Below are positions 24,804-33,399 of a stretch of 44,733 nt of DNA, piece by piece. Source of the stretch: an uncultured Roseburia sp. (GTDB lineage Bacteria > Bacillota > Clostridia > Lachnospirales > Lachnospiraceae). The stretch lies in assembly GCA_947088675.1 (NCBI GenBank), contig CAMUHN010000018.1:1-44733 (forward strand). Direction: 5' to 3'. Below the pieces are notes generated by a model. That model did not search any database. It worked only from the letters and a program-made list of their open reading frames with translations, and had not been told where the DNA came from. How positions within the stretch are numbered: the first letter of the stretch is position 1; each line of letters begins with the position of its first letter. Position numbers and translations under genes: made by a program.

Positions 24804-25099
24804 ATCTCCTCCACTGTCATACGAAACGGAAAGCCCTGGCTTTTTGCCCTCGCCGTCGCCGCATTCACTTTTGTCACCGCAATATCATACGGATACGAAC
24901 CGATTGCAGCACGCCCGCTTTCATGTACCATAAGCATCAGCCGCTCCGCCTCAGGAGGCGCCTTTCGAAAAATATCAGTCAGAATTTCCACTACAAAATC
25001 CATGGATGTAAAATCGTCGTTATGCATAATGACGCGGTAATGTTTCGGTTCCCTGATGTTGATTTTCGTTTTTTCCCTTGTTTCTCCCTGTACAGCCAT
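24800..25099 (-). CDS. clpS: ClpS N-degron adaptor
   Basis: ClpS binds N-terminal Leu, Phe, Tyr or Trp and delivers these proteins to ClpA. The 99-residue protein has the binding-pocket signature HNDDFTSMDFVVEILTDIF near 34-52 (including the Met gatekeeper), the second half MVHESGRAAIGSYPYDIAV near 66-84, and the final TARAKSQGFPFRMTVEEI. The ATG at 25099 has an AGAGGGAAACAG upstream. It follows the LtaS-like gene by 36 bp on the same strand. Confidence 0.95.
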   Translation of the reverse strand: MAVQGETREKTKINIREPKHYRVIMHNDDFTSMDFVVEILTDIFRKAPPEAERLMLMVHESGRAAIGSYPYDIAVTKVNAATARAKSQGFPFRMTVEEI

Positions 25100-25135
25100 C
25101 TCTGTTTCCCTCTTGCATACTTTTATTCTTCTCTT

Positions 25136-27199
25136 TTATCTTTTTACCGCCTGATACAGCCTGTTCTCTCTCCCCTCCGGATCCGCCGTATGGTTGTAGA
25201 CAAGCATTCGCATTTCCTGTATCAGCTCCTCATATGTCCCGCTCCCTCTCGGATAAAATGTCCCTGCCGCATCTTTTGCCCCTGCCACGTTGACTGCCGG
25301 AATCTCTTTCATTTTCCCAAGCAGATAGTTCTGATAGGGGCTCATCGCAAGTCCCGCGTCAGAAAGCAGAAGCGGCGCAAGATAGTTTACGCTGACATCG
25401 CCGGCGTCCCAAAAGGATGTATCGTAATTATGCCAGATCAGAAACGGCGTTTTATACAGATTTGCCGTCTGCTCTGCGCTCCAGCTTTCCAGTTTCCCGC
25501 CGCCAACGGATTCATAAAACGCATCCTCCAGACGCGGCTGGTGGTCTCCGAAGAGCACGACAATCACAGGCTCGTCATACTGCTCAAAATACGAAAGCAG
25601 GCCGCAAAGCGCACGATCGCTCTCCCGCATTAAGCTTAAATACTGCTCCGTCTGTGCAAACTCGCCCTCTCTGCCCAAAAGATGCACCGTCGTCTCAAAG
25701 TTATCCCCGTCATAAGTGTAACCGCCATGATTTTGCATTGTTACATTAAAAAAGAACTGCGGCTTCCCCTTTTCTTTCCCGTCAAACCATTTCCTGATAT
25801 AATCGTAGTCGCCCTGATCGCTGGTATAAATCCTTAAGGTATCCAGTTCGCTGTCCAGATTTTCCGAGAAAATCAGATGGTCAAACTGCATTGCCGTATA
25901 GACCGGCACGCGGTTCCATCCACTTGAAAAATAAGGATGGAACGCCGTCGTCTCATACCCCTGTTCTTTCAAAACCCCGGCAAGTCCCGGATAGGAATCG
26001 CCTGCTTCAAAGAACAGGCTGTACGGAATGCATCCGCCGGTATAAAGCGACACCGCATCCGAGGAGAGAAATTCATACTCGGTATTTGCCGTCGTCCCGC
26101 CGAGCACCGAAACATTGGCCCACCCTCTGATACAGTTTTGATCGAGCGAATCAAAATACTCCAGCACAGGGACATCTGTCTTAAGATCTCCAAGCACTCT
26201 CAAATCAGAAAACGCCTCATTCATAATCACGACGATATTGGGTTTTTGCCCGGTTAAATTCTGCATATTCCCGGCGCCCCCCGGCTCTGCCGGTACCTGT
26301 TCCAGAATCTGCGCCGCCACGGCGCTGTCATATCCGGCCGGAAACTCCATGGAACTTCCCATAATATCCGCCAACAGATCCGCAAGATAACTGTCCTTTG
26401 TAAACTGGCCCGTTCCGGCATAGACCGCGGCATAAGAACTGTTCCACAGCGTAATGCATCCTGCGAGTACAGCTGCGCTTGCAAACCATTCCAGCGCCCC
26501 TCTCTTCGCAAAAAAACCGCTTATATTCCGAAACCATTCCTTCTTAACACCGTCACCCACAGACACGCTGCCGTTTCTGTGCGGCCCATACTGCGCCGCA
26601 GTCCGCGGCCGCTTTCTCTCTTCTTTTGTCTCACGCATCAGAAAATACCAGACTACAAGCTCCGTCAGTGACAACACCAGGAAAAGATCCGGCGTAAAAT
26701 CATAATTCTGCACAACGTTCTGCGCGGTGCGTGCGGCCCGTATATCCGAAATCTGAAACGGAGCGCCGCGAAATCGAACCAGATAATGATTTAAAACACC
26801 CATAAAACCGATGATCCCATTCCCCACCGCAACAGCAATCCCCCGCCGCCCGGACAGCATATAAGGAACCCAGTAAACGGTAAAGCCCAAAAAGAAATTC
26901 ACGCACTGTATCAGCGTAATCTGCGTTAACGTCAGATTAAACACACCGTTCGTCAAAAATCCCAGGACAATCATACCGTGAAAGGAACTCCAAAAAACCG
27001 CATAAATATTTTTCACCTGCCCCGCCAGACACCCGCTGCATACAGTAAACAAAAAAATGCCCATAAGGCTAACGGCAAAGTAGGTAAGGACAGTCTGATA
27101 CACAGTCAGTAAAAAAAATTTACGCAAAAGAAATAAACCGGCCGTCTGCGCCAGCGCGTAAACCGCCAGAATACTTGTCGTTCTGCTTCCTCTTAACAT
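25136..27199 (-). CDS. LtaS-like sulfatase-fold membrane enzyme
   Basis: A 687-residue protein: five or more membrane segments in the first ~190 residues, one near 240, then an extracellular alkaline-phosphatase-like domain from about 320. The LtaS active-site pattern is visible: metal-binding E328 in VIMNEAFSD, nucleophile Thr in GGTTANTEYEF (about T370), and the late LFGDHQPRL metal motif. Family members transfer glycerol-phosphate (LTA synthase) or phosphoethanolamine to surface glycolipids or glycans. Here the neighbours are glycosyltransferases, so modification or polymer synthesis at the surface is likely; the donor is not readable. AAAGGAGCGCT precedes the ATG. Confidence 0.87.
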   Translation of the reverse strand: MLRGSRTTSILAVYALAQTAGLFLLRKFFLLTVYQTVLTYFAVSLMGIFLFTVCSGCLAGQVKNIYAVFWSSFHGMIVLGFLTNGVFNLTLTQITLIQCVNFFLGFTVYWVPYMLSGRRGIAVAVGNGIIGFMGVLNHYLVRFRGAPFQISDIRAARTAQNVVQNYDFTPDLFLVLSLTELVVWYFLMRETKEERKRPRTAAQYGPHRNGSVSVGDGVKKEWFRNISGFFAKRGALEWFASAAVLAGCITLWNSSYAAVYAGTGQFTKDSYLADLLADIMGSSMEFPAGYDSAVAAQILEQVPAEPGGAGNMQNLTGQKPNIVVIMNEAFSDLRVLGDLKTDVPVLEYFDSLDQNCIRGWANVSVLGGTTANTEYEFLSSDAVSLYTGGCIPYSLFFEAGDSYPGLAGVLKEQGYETTAFHPYFSSGWNRVPVYTAMQFDHLIFSENLDSELDTLRIYTSDQGDYDYIRKWFDGKEKGKPQFFFNVTMQNHGGYTYDGDNFETTVHLLGREGEFAQTEQYLSLMRESDRALCGLLSYFEQYDEPVIVVLFGDHQPRLEDAFYESVGGGKLESWSAEQTANLYKTPFLIWHNYDTSFWDAGDVSVNYLAPLLLSDAGLAMSPYQNYLLGKMKEIPAVNVAGAKDAAGTFYPRGSGTYEELIQEMRMLVYNHTADPEGRENRLYQAVKR

Positions 27200-27210
27200 A
27201 GCGCTCCTTT

Positions 27211-28167
27211 CTACCGTTGCTTTACAATAAAAAGATCACAGACCAGTGTTGCAGGCCTGACCTCTTTTCGATATTTCCATGCATTGCGGATCACATTGTA
27301 AAATTTGCCGGACATAAGAGCGTCATAGCGGGCTTTCATCGCTTCCCGCTTCCGAAAAAGCGCTTCTTTCCCCTCCGTTGTCTGCATGATATTTCCTGCT
27401 GCAAACCAGTCTAAAATATGGCTGTATTCTTCTATTTCGCGCTGTTTTCGCTCCTTTTTCAGCAGACGGCCGATTCTGTGTTCCTCACCGCCCGCATTGT
27501 TTTCATGTCTTCTGTGGTAAGCCAGCCTCTCCGGCAGCTGAAAAAACCCGTCCTCCTCCGCCGCCCTCGCGCACAGTAAAAAATCATGCGGGATATGGCC
27601 TGCCGCTTTTTCATATTCCTGCCTGTTGCACGCCGCCACCTTTTCCCTGTACCAGCCGTTTCGATAGGCGAGCACCATACCGGGCCACTCGCATTTATAA
27701 AAAACCTCGCCGGCGGAAACTTTACGAAGCTTTCCCCCTCCCGCCTGCGGCGCCGGCGCCATCAGTGTATGGATCGTCTCGTCCTGCCCGTCGATCAGTC
27801 CAAATGTACAGCCCAGCAGCCGGATTTTGGGATTCTCTTCCATCACCTGACACATACGCGCAATTTTGCGCAGATCCCAGATGTCATCCTGATCGGCGAG
27901 GAATACGACATCGCCGCTGCAGCGGCTCATCGCATCGTAATAATTTTTCGGAAATCCCTTATTTTCTTTTTGAAAAACAACTTTCCAGCCGCCTGTATCC
28001 GAATGTTCCTTACAATACTGAATCAGAAACTCCCGCGTTCCGTCCGTGGAACCGTCGTCACACAATATCACCTCGTCCGGCGTCATCGTCTGTCTGCGGA
28101 TACAGTCCAGCTGCTCTCCGATAAAACGTATCCCGTTAAAAACTCCCATACATACCGACACGCGCAT
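27211..28167 (-). CDS. Family 2 glycosyltransferase
   Basis: A cytoplasmic GT-A enzyme of 318 residues. The N-terminal RVSVCMGVFNGIRFIGEQLD is the nucleotide-binding start; DDGSTDGT near 37-44, LADQDDIW with the DxD motif near 91-98, and a late HRRHENNAGG segment near 224 are typical of rhamnosyl/galactosyl-type family 2 enzymes of polysaccharide clusters. The donor sugar cannot be told. It lies between a family 4 enzyme and the LtaS-like gene, with gaps of 11-16 bp. Confidence 0.9.
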   Translation of the reverse strand: MRVSVCMGVFNGIRFIGEQLDCIRRQTMTPDEVILCDDGSTDGTREFLIQYCKEHSDTGGWKVVFQKENKGFPKNYYDAMSRCSGDVVFLADQDDIWDLRKIARMCQVMEENPKIRLLGCTFGLIDGQDETIHTLMAPAPQAGGGKLRKVSAGEVFYKCEWPGMVLAYRNGWYREKVAACNRQEYEKAAGHIPHDFLLCARAAEEDGFFQLPERLAYHRRHENNAGGEEHRIGRLLKKERKQREIEEYSHILDWFAAGNIMQTTEGKEALFRKREAMKARYDALMSGKFYNVIRNAWKYRKEVRPATLVCDLFIVKQR

Positions 28168-28183
28168 ATCTGTGGATTCCTTT

Positions 28184-29410
28184 CTATTTTACCGAAACAA
28201 GTTTCCGGTACAATTTTTTATATGCATCCGTCATTCGTTCTACCGAATTTTCTTCCCGAATCTTCTCTGCGAGCGCATCCCCGCGCAGCAGCCCGCTCTC
28301 CGGGAGAAACGCCGTTCTGACTGCCAGAAGCAGCGCCTTTTGATTTCCTGCTTCGACGGCAATCCCCTTGTGATCAGAAAGCTGCTCTTTTGTGCCTCCC
28401 GCGTCAAAACCGACCACCGGTGTGCCGCAGGCCATAGATTCCAGTGTGACAGTCGCATAGTTTTCAGCAAGAGAGGACAGTACAAATACATCGGCCAGAC
28501 TGTAATACTCGGCAAGCATGTCCACGCTTTCTGTATGAGGCAGCGCCGTGATATTGGAATGTCCAAACAGCATGGCGTCATTTTCACTGTCCCATCCAAT
28601 CAGGATCATCCTGGCTTCGGATTCCAGCATCCTGGCCAGGCCCAGCATATATTTTGCGCCTTTTCGTTCATCCTTATAGCCGGCTGCAATGCCGAGCACA
28701 ATCTTCTCATCCGGCCTGTAACCATATTTTTTCCTGCACCGCTCTCTCCCGCGCGGATAAAACGTATGTCTGGCATCAATCCCGTTTCGAATTGTCACAC
28801 ATTCAAATTTTCCGAAAAAAGAAGCTTTCGCAGCGTCTGTCAGCCAATCGGAAGGCGTGGCCACAATCAGATGCGGATGGGCGCCAAACCATTCTTTCTT
28901 TTTCTTCCACATATAGTGATTAAAGTCAAAAAACTCGCTTTTGGGATAACGCCTGATATCGGGGCAGTGACTGCAGCCGCTTTTCCAATTCTCACAGGAA
29001 AAAAAATACCCGCAGTTCCCGACAAACGCATGACAGTCATGAAATGTCCAGACACAGGGAATCTTCTCTCTGTTTAGACAGTCAAACAGAATTTTAAAAT
29101 TGATATAATAGCCGTGCAATGCATGAATATGCACAACATCCGGACGGATTTCTCCGATCTTACGCACCAGACGCAAAGTCGCGCGGCGGTTGAACCAGCC
29201 GTTTAATCCCGCCAGACGGCATAGCATCGCAGAAATCCACACCTCATACTTTTTGTCAATACAGAACACGTTTTTTTCATGCGGATCTTCCCCTCTGCCG
29301 TATGCGACATAAGACTCCTCTCCTTCTGCCAGCAGCTGCCTGTGGATACATGCCGCAATCCTGGCCGCGCCGCCCCGGTCATAATGGCTGTTGATCTGTA
29401 ATATTTTCAT
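28184..29410 (-). CDS. Family 4 glycosyltransferase
   Basis: GT-B fold, 408 residues. N-terminal donor-independent domain starts MKILQINSHYDRGGAARIA; a WTFHDCHAFVGNC segment followed by cysteines (CENWKSGCSHCPD) is common to wall-glycan GT4 enzymes. The C-terminal GT4 domain has the NGID loop and LSSLAENYATVTLESMACGT near 300-320 with the EX7E-type motif. The start at 29410 follows GGAG; the longer frame to 29485 overlaps the preceding gene's end. It acts in the cytoplasm on a lipid-linked glycan; linkage unknown. Confidence 0.9.
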   Translation of the reverse strand: MKILQINSHYDRGGAARIAACIHRQLLAEGEESYVAYGRGEDPHEKNVFCIDKKYEVWISAMLCRLAGLNGWFNRRATLRLVRKIGEIRPDVVHIHALHGYYINFKILFDCLNREKIPCVWTFHDCHAFVGNCGYFFSCENWKSGCSHCPDIRRYPKSEFFDFNHYMWKKKKEWFGAHPHLIVATPSDWLTDAAKASFFGKFECVTIRNGIDARHTFYPRGRERCRKKYGYRPDEKIVLGIAAGYKDERKGAKYMLGLARMLESEARMILIGWDSENDAMLFGHSNITALPHTESVDMLAEYYSLADVFVLSSLAENYATVTLESMACGTPVVGFDAGGTKEQLSDHKGIAVEAGNQKALLLAVRTAFLPESGLLRGDALAEKIREENSVERMTDAYKKLYRKLVSVK

Positions 29411-29430
29411 CCGAATTTCTCCAAACTGAC

Positions 29431-30168
29431 CTACCCGATCAGAAATTTTACTGCTTCGATTACAATGCACTCCACCAGATACCATTTACTGTAACCGTTG
29501 GCAAGATAACAATACTGGTATCTGTCCGCAATCCTCTGCCTTGCAGCGCGAAATCCTTTCCGATTGCTGACTCCGCCCATTTTAAAATTGGCAAGCACGC
29601 GATTGACGACTACGACTTTTTCATTCATTTTACGCATTCTCAGGAAAAATCCGTAATCATCGTGTATTCCTTTATTCAGAAACGGATACCGCTTGTACAG
29701 TTTTGACTTTACAAACATCGTCGGATGATTCCAGTCCCTTGAAGTCTGAAACTTACGAAGTTTTGCTTTTTTGACAAATACGCTGCCGTCTGTTCTGAAA
29801 ATACGGATGTCTCCAAACATCAGGCTGCACGATGTCTGGCCAAACACTTCGCGGACCGTTTTGATTGTGTACGGCTCATACCAGTCCTCGCTGTTTAAGA
29901 TACCGATAACATCGCCGGTCGCATAGCGTATCCCTTTATTCATAGCATCGTATATCCCGCCGTCTTTCTCACTGACAATATGATACAGAATACCTGCCTC
30001 CTCCATGCGGCTTCGATAACTCTCTGCCACCTCCACCGTCCGGTCGGTGCTTTTTCCGTCAATGATCCAGTACTCCAGATCCGGTTCTTTTTGTGCCAGA
30101 ACCGACTCTATTGTCGGAATAATATCTTTTTCACTGTTGTAAGTCACTGTAATGATACTGATTCTCAT
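29431..30168 (-). CDS. Family 2 glycosyltransferase (WcaA/colanic-acid type)
   Basis: A 245-residue GT-A enzyme. RISIITVTYNSEKDIIPTIE at the start, DGKSTDRTVEV near 40, GGIYDAMNKGI near 70 and the NSEDWY segment (variant of the DxD region) near 90 are typical of the short family 2 enzymes of exopolysaccharide loci. The DHP-type end 'HDDYGFFLRM' is present near 164. The start at 30168 is behind GAGAGGAACT; a TTG 12 nt upstream is less likely. Gaps of about 20 bp to its neighbours. Confidence 0.9.
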   Translation of the reverse strand: MRISIITVTYNSEKDIIPTIESVLAQKEPDLEYWIIDGKSTDRTVEVAESYRSRMEEAGILYHIVSEKDGGIYDAMNKGIRYATGDVIGILNSEDWYEPYTIKTVREVFGQTSCSLMFGDIRIFRTDGSVFVKKAKLRKFQTSRDWNHPTMFVKSKLYKRYPFLNKGIHDDYGFFLRMRKMNEKVVVVNRVLANFKMGGVSNRKGFRAARQRIADRYQYCYLANGYSKWYLVECIVIEAVKFLIG

Positions 30169-30192
30169 AGTTCCTCTCAAATCTGCCCATGG

Positions 30193-31080
30193 TTATTTTA
30201 TGCTGTCCCGGAGCGAATATTTCTGATAGGCCCCTCCCATATGATTCGACATGGATTTCTCGTAAGTCAGGCTGCCGAACGCCTTGCGCGCCATTCCGCC
30301 CGGCTTTCCCGGAAAATATGTTGCAGCAGCAGCAAACGGCGCTAAAATACGAAGCAGACGCACCGGGCTTTGCATTCGCTCACCCAAAAGCGATACGAGC
30401 TCAGAGGTAGACGCATATTCGCGGTTCTGAGGAAAATAAACTCCCCCCTCCCCGGTTCTGATCAGACAGCATAAAAATTCACAGAGATTTCCGATAGAAA
30501 GGATACTGCGCTGATTCCTGTAATCCGGAAAAACAGGCAGTTTCTTTGCCAGCCTGATCAGCGTTTTATAATTCCCCTTGCAGCCCGGCCCATAAATCAT
30601 CGGAGGCCTTACAATGGCAAGACGCGCGCCGTCCCCTTTTTCGGAAAAAAGCCTGGTCAGTTTCTGTTCGGCTCTCCATTTGCTGTCGCCGTAAAAATTA
30701 GACGGATTCGGCTTTGTACTCTGCGTAATCACAACCGGCTTTTTCCGGTTGCTGCTGTCCCCATAGACAATGATGCTGCTGAAATAAATATACTGTTTCA
30801 CATGGTCTGCAATTGCTTTCTTTGCCGTCTCATATGCCAGCTCACAGTTGACCTCATAATAGGACTGTTTCTCTTCCTCCGATACCGCTCCGATATCGGC
30901 ATGCGCTTTGCCGGTCACGTTCATCACGCAGTCGTAACCGGACCAGTCCATATCGCGCCACTCGTCCGTGCGCAGGCTTGTCCGCTCGACAGCGAAACTG
31001 CCGGCATCCTTTTGCGTGATATAAGATGCAAAAGAGGCGCCGATATAGCTTCCGGCTCCAAGGATCAAAATCTTTTTCAT
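30193..31080 (-). CDS. NAD-dependent epimerase/dehydratase
   Basis: A 295-residue extended short-chain dehydrogenase. The Rossmann loop is GAGSYIGASFA near 8; the catalytic triad is seen as S-S in IYFSSIIVYG near 97 and Y-x3-K in FYGDSKWRAE near 129-137; IVRPPMIYGPG near 156 is the usual substrate-side motif. It resembles UDP-glucose/GlcNAc 4-epimerase-type enzymes (GalE/WbpP-like, and WbpL partners) making nucleotide sugars for the glycan. It overlaps the sugar transferase by 4 bp (31077-31080). Confidence 0.87.
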   Translation of the reverse strand: MKKILILGAGSYIGASFASYITQKDAGSFAVERTSLRTDEWRDMDWSGYDCVMNVTGKAHADIGAVSEEEKQSYYEVNCELAYETAKKAIADHVKQYIYFSSIIVYGDSSNRKKPVVITQSTKPNPSNFYGDSKWRAEQKLTRLFSEKGDGARLAIVRPPMIYGPGCKGNYKTLIRLAKKLPVFPDYRNQRSILSIGNLCEFLCCLIRTGEGGVYFPQNREYASTSELVSLLGERMQSPVRLLRILAPFAAAATYFPGKPGGMARKAFGSLTYEKSMSNHMGGAYQKYSLRDSIK

Positions 31081-31724
31081 CGGTTCTCCTTATTTTTATG
31101 CATACTTCCGGTTCCGCCCTCAACGACGCCATCCGCTTTTGCAACAGCGCCAAATGTCCCGAAAAAGCATTTTAAGTCGAATAAAAACGACATATTTTTT
31201 ATGTAATCGCCGTCCAGTTTCGCCTTGACCGGGATTTCCAGCTCATCTCTTCCGTTGATCTGCGCCCATCCGGTCAGCCCTGGGAGCACGTCGTTTGCCC
31301 CATAGCGCTCCCGTTCCGCCACCAGATCGTCCTGATTCCAGAGCGCAGGTCTTGGTCCGACAATTGACATATCTCCCTTTACAATGTTAAAAAGCTGGCT
31401 TAACTCGTCTAACGAAGTCTTGCGCAGGAATTTCCCTGTCCTTGTCAGAAATGCATCCGGGTTGCCCAGCATATGCGTCGGCATGTCTTTTGGCGTGTCG
31501 GTGCGCATCGTCCGAAATTTATAGATCGTAAAAAGATGTCTGTGAATACCGACCCGTTTCTGGCAGAACAGCACCGGCCCTTTGGAATCCAGCTTAATCG
31601 CCACGCAAATTACAAGCAGCAGCGGTGACAAAATTACAATTGCCAAAAGGGAAATCACAAAATCAATCCCCCTTTTCACTTTCAGATAGCGAAGCTGACG
31701 TGCCGTTAACCTGTTCTTTTCCAT
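31077..31724 (-). CDS. Undecaprenyl-phosphate sugar phosphotransferase
   Basis: A monotopic phosphoglycosyl transferase (small PglC-like form, 215 residues) that starts lipid-linked glycan synthesis by moving a sugar-1-phosphate to undecaprenyl phosphate. One N-terminal re-entrant helix (IDFVISLLAIVILSPLLLVI), the KFRTM motif near 71, the catalytic TSLDELSQL (Asp-Glu dyad) near 101-109, and IVGPRPAL near 120 are visible. ATG at 31724 has GGAGGTGCAT. It is coupled to the epimerase downstream by ATGA overlap. Confidence 0.93.
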   Translation of the reverse strand: MEKNRLTARQLRYLKVKRGIDFVISLLAIVILSPLLLVICVAIKLDSKGPVLFCQKRVGIHRHLFTIYKFRTMRTDTPKDMPTHMLGNPDAFLTRTGKFLRKTSLDELSQLFNIVKGDMSIVGPRPALWNQDDLVAERERYGANDVLPGLTGWAQINGRDELEIPVKAKLDGDYIKNMSFLFDLKCFFGTFGAVAKADGVVEGGTGSMHKNKENR

Positions 31725-31758
31725 ATGCACCTCCGTTTTACTGGCATTTTAAGCCGAC

Positions 31759-33387
31759 TTACTCCTGCTGCTCATATTTCCTTGCCAGACATTTGACAAT
31801 TCCAAGGAACAGAAATACGCTCGGCGTAATAATTGTCTGCGGATTGTTGACCATCGACTGTGAAAGATTGCCGAGCAGAGAAGCGACTCCCATAATCAGG
31901 ATCGGCGACTTTGCCGCTCTCTTACCATAGTATACCACAGAACTGAAAAATATACCAAAATATCCGATAACTCCCACAATACCAGTCGTCACCAGAAACT
32001 GGATCAACTCATTGTGCGCGTCAATAAAAACACCCTCATACAGTCTGACCATCTCCTCCCCGTAGGCCGCGTTGACAGACTGGCCAAAACAGTTCAGTCC
32101 ATAGCCGAACAGTTTCTGATACCACGGAAACTCTTTGTACGTGATCATGGCGCGCTTCCAGATATACCCCCTGTTATTTCCGAATGCGTCCGTTAACTGC
32201 AGACGGTTTAAAAATGCGAAAGAACCCGTCCATGCACCTTCCGCTTTGCAGTTTGCAGCAATGACGACTGCCGCGGCCGCTGTAAAAAGAACCGCAAGCA
32301 GAATAAAGATGACTCGTCGAATTATAAGGTATGGAAGATTTTTCCCTTTTTTATCCGCCATAAAGATCAGGAGATACATTACGCCCAGCAAAACGGCTTC
32401 CACGGCAAGTACCGGCCACGATGTAATCAGCTGCGGCACGCCAAGTGTCTGATAAACCGTAAAAAATACGCTGTCACAGCCGCGCCAGAGGCCGATTTGA
32501 TATGTAACCTGCATCAGAAAACAGGCTGCAAAAAACAGCGCGTAAACCTCAAGAAACCGCAGCATCTTCTGATGATCCTTACAGGAAAACCAGAAAAGGA
32601 CCAGAAACGCCACGCCGATCCCCAGAAAAAAACTGTCGCTGATCGTTGAAAATCCCTCGTAGAATCCCAGTACAAGAAAAATGCCGTATATGATTTTCAT
32701 TTTCTTTTCTTCGCAAATCCAGAAAAGGACCATTGCCACCGGCAGTATCAGACACAGATACCCCGCGTTGACATTGATATTGCCAATCGTACTGATAAAC
32801 ATTGCATGCTGATGGCCGGCCAGGTTGTCGTACATATGCAAAATATCAATACCCCAGAAATGCTGAATACCGAGCAGTATAATCAATGTGTTCGAGATCA
32901 GAAACGCCCACAGAAGCGGTCTCCTGAAATTCAGATATTTGCCCGGAACAAGATAAATAAACAGATATAACAGCATCACCATCGCTCCAAGGCGCCTGCC
33001 CTGGGAACCTAAGAATGCCTCTGTGCGATAGTCGGAAAGCAGAGTTGACAGAAAAATGTCAGCGATAAAGATTCCCACAAACAGATAATCTTTCGGCACT
33101 TTCCGTAACGCATCCCAAAAGCCAGCCGGTTTTTCAATGACGATTCCCTTTTTCCGCTTTTCAAGCCACTCTGCAATCATGCAGACAGACGCGATGGCAA
33201 CATAGATAAATGTCACAACTTTAAAAAAAGCAAGCTTTGACCTTACAATATCAATAAAATTGTTATTATAGAACACCGGATAGACAAGCAGCATCACAAA
33301 GACATAGATCTCTGTAATCTCTGATACCCATTTTGTCATTCCGATGGCATTCTGCTGCTTTCTCTTCTGCTTCTGTTTCTGTTTCAT
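31759..33387 (-). CDS. O-antigen ligase/polymerase-like membrane protein
   Basis: A 542-residue protein with about twelve membrane segments and a positively charged start (MKQKQKQKRKQQ). The late periplasmic-side motif DAHNELIQFLVTTGIVGVIG (near 460) is the HN..(I/F)L..TG..G signature of the Wzy_C/WaaL group (PF04932), which transfer or polymerise lipid-linked glycans outside the membrane. An Arg in GYIWKRAMITY near 413 and IGNINVNAGYLCLILP near 205 also fit. Polymerase or ligase cannot be told from sequence. GAGAGGATATCAG precedes the ATG. Confidence 0.85.
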   Translation of the reverse strand: MKQKQKQKRKQQNAIGMTKWVSEITEIYVFVMLLVYPVFYNNNFIDIVRSKLAFFKVVTFIYVAIASVCMIAEWLEKRKKGIVIEKPAGFWDALRKVPKDYLFVGIFIADIFLSTLLSDYRTEAFLGSQGRRLGAMVMLLYLFIYLVPGKYLNFRRPLLWAFLISNTLIILLGIQHFWGIDILHMYDNLAGHQHAMFISTIGNINVNAGYLCLILPVAMVLFWICEEKKMKIIYGIFLVLGFYEGFSTISDSFFLGIGVAFLVLFWFSCKDHQKMLRFLEVYALFFAACFLMQVTYQIGLWRGCDSVFFTVYQTLGVPQLITSWPVLAVEAVLLGVMYLLIFMADKKGKNLPYLIIRRVIFILLAVLFTAAAAVVIAANCKAEGAWTGSFAFLNRLQLTDAFGNNRGYIWKRAMITYKEFPWYQKLFGYGLNCFGQSVNAAYGEEMVRLYEGVFIDAHNELIQFLVTTGIVGVIGYFGIFFSSVVYYGKRAAKSPILIMGVASLLGNLSQSMVNNPQTIITPSVFLFLGIVKCLARKYEQQE

Positions 33388-33399
33388 TCTGATATCCTC

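Noticed and set aside
28046-29077. Plus-strand open frame of 343 codons opposite the GT4/GT2 genes
   Set aside because: Shadow of the GT4 gene (28184-29410) and the adjoining 5' end of the GT2 gene; composition shows Cys/His/Phe bias without any family motif.
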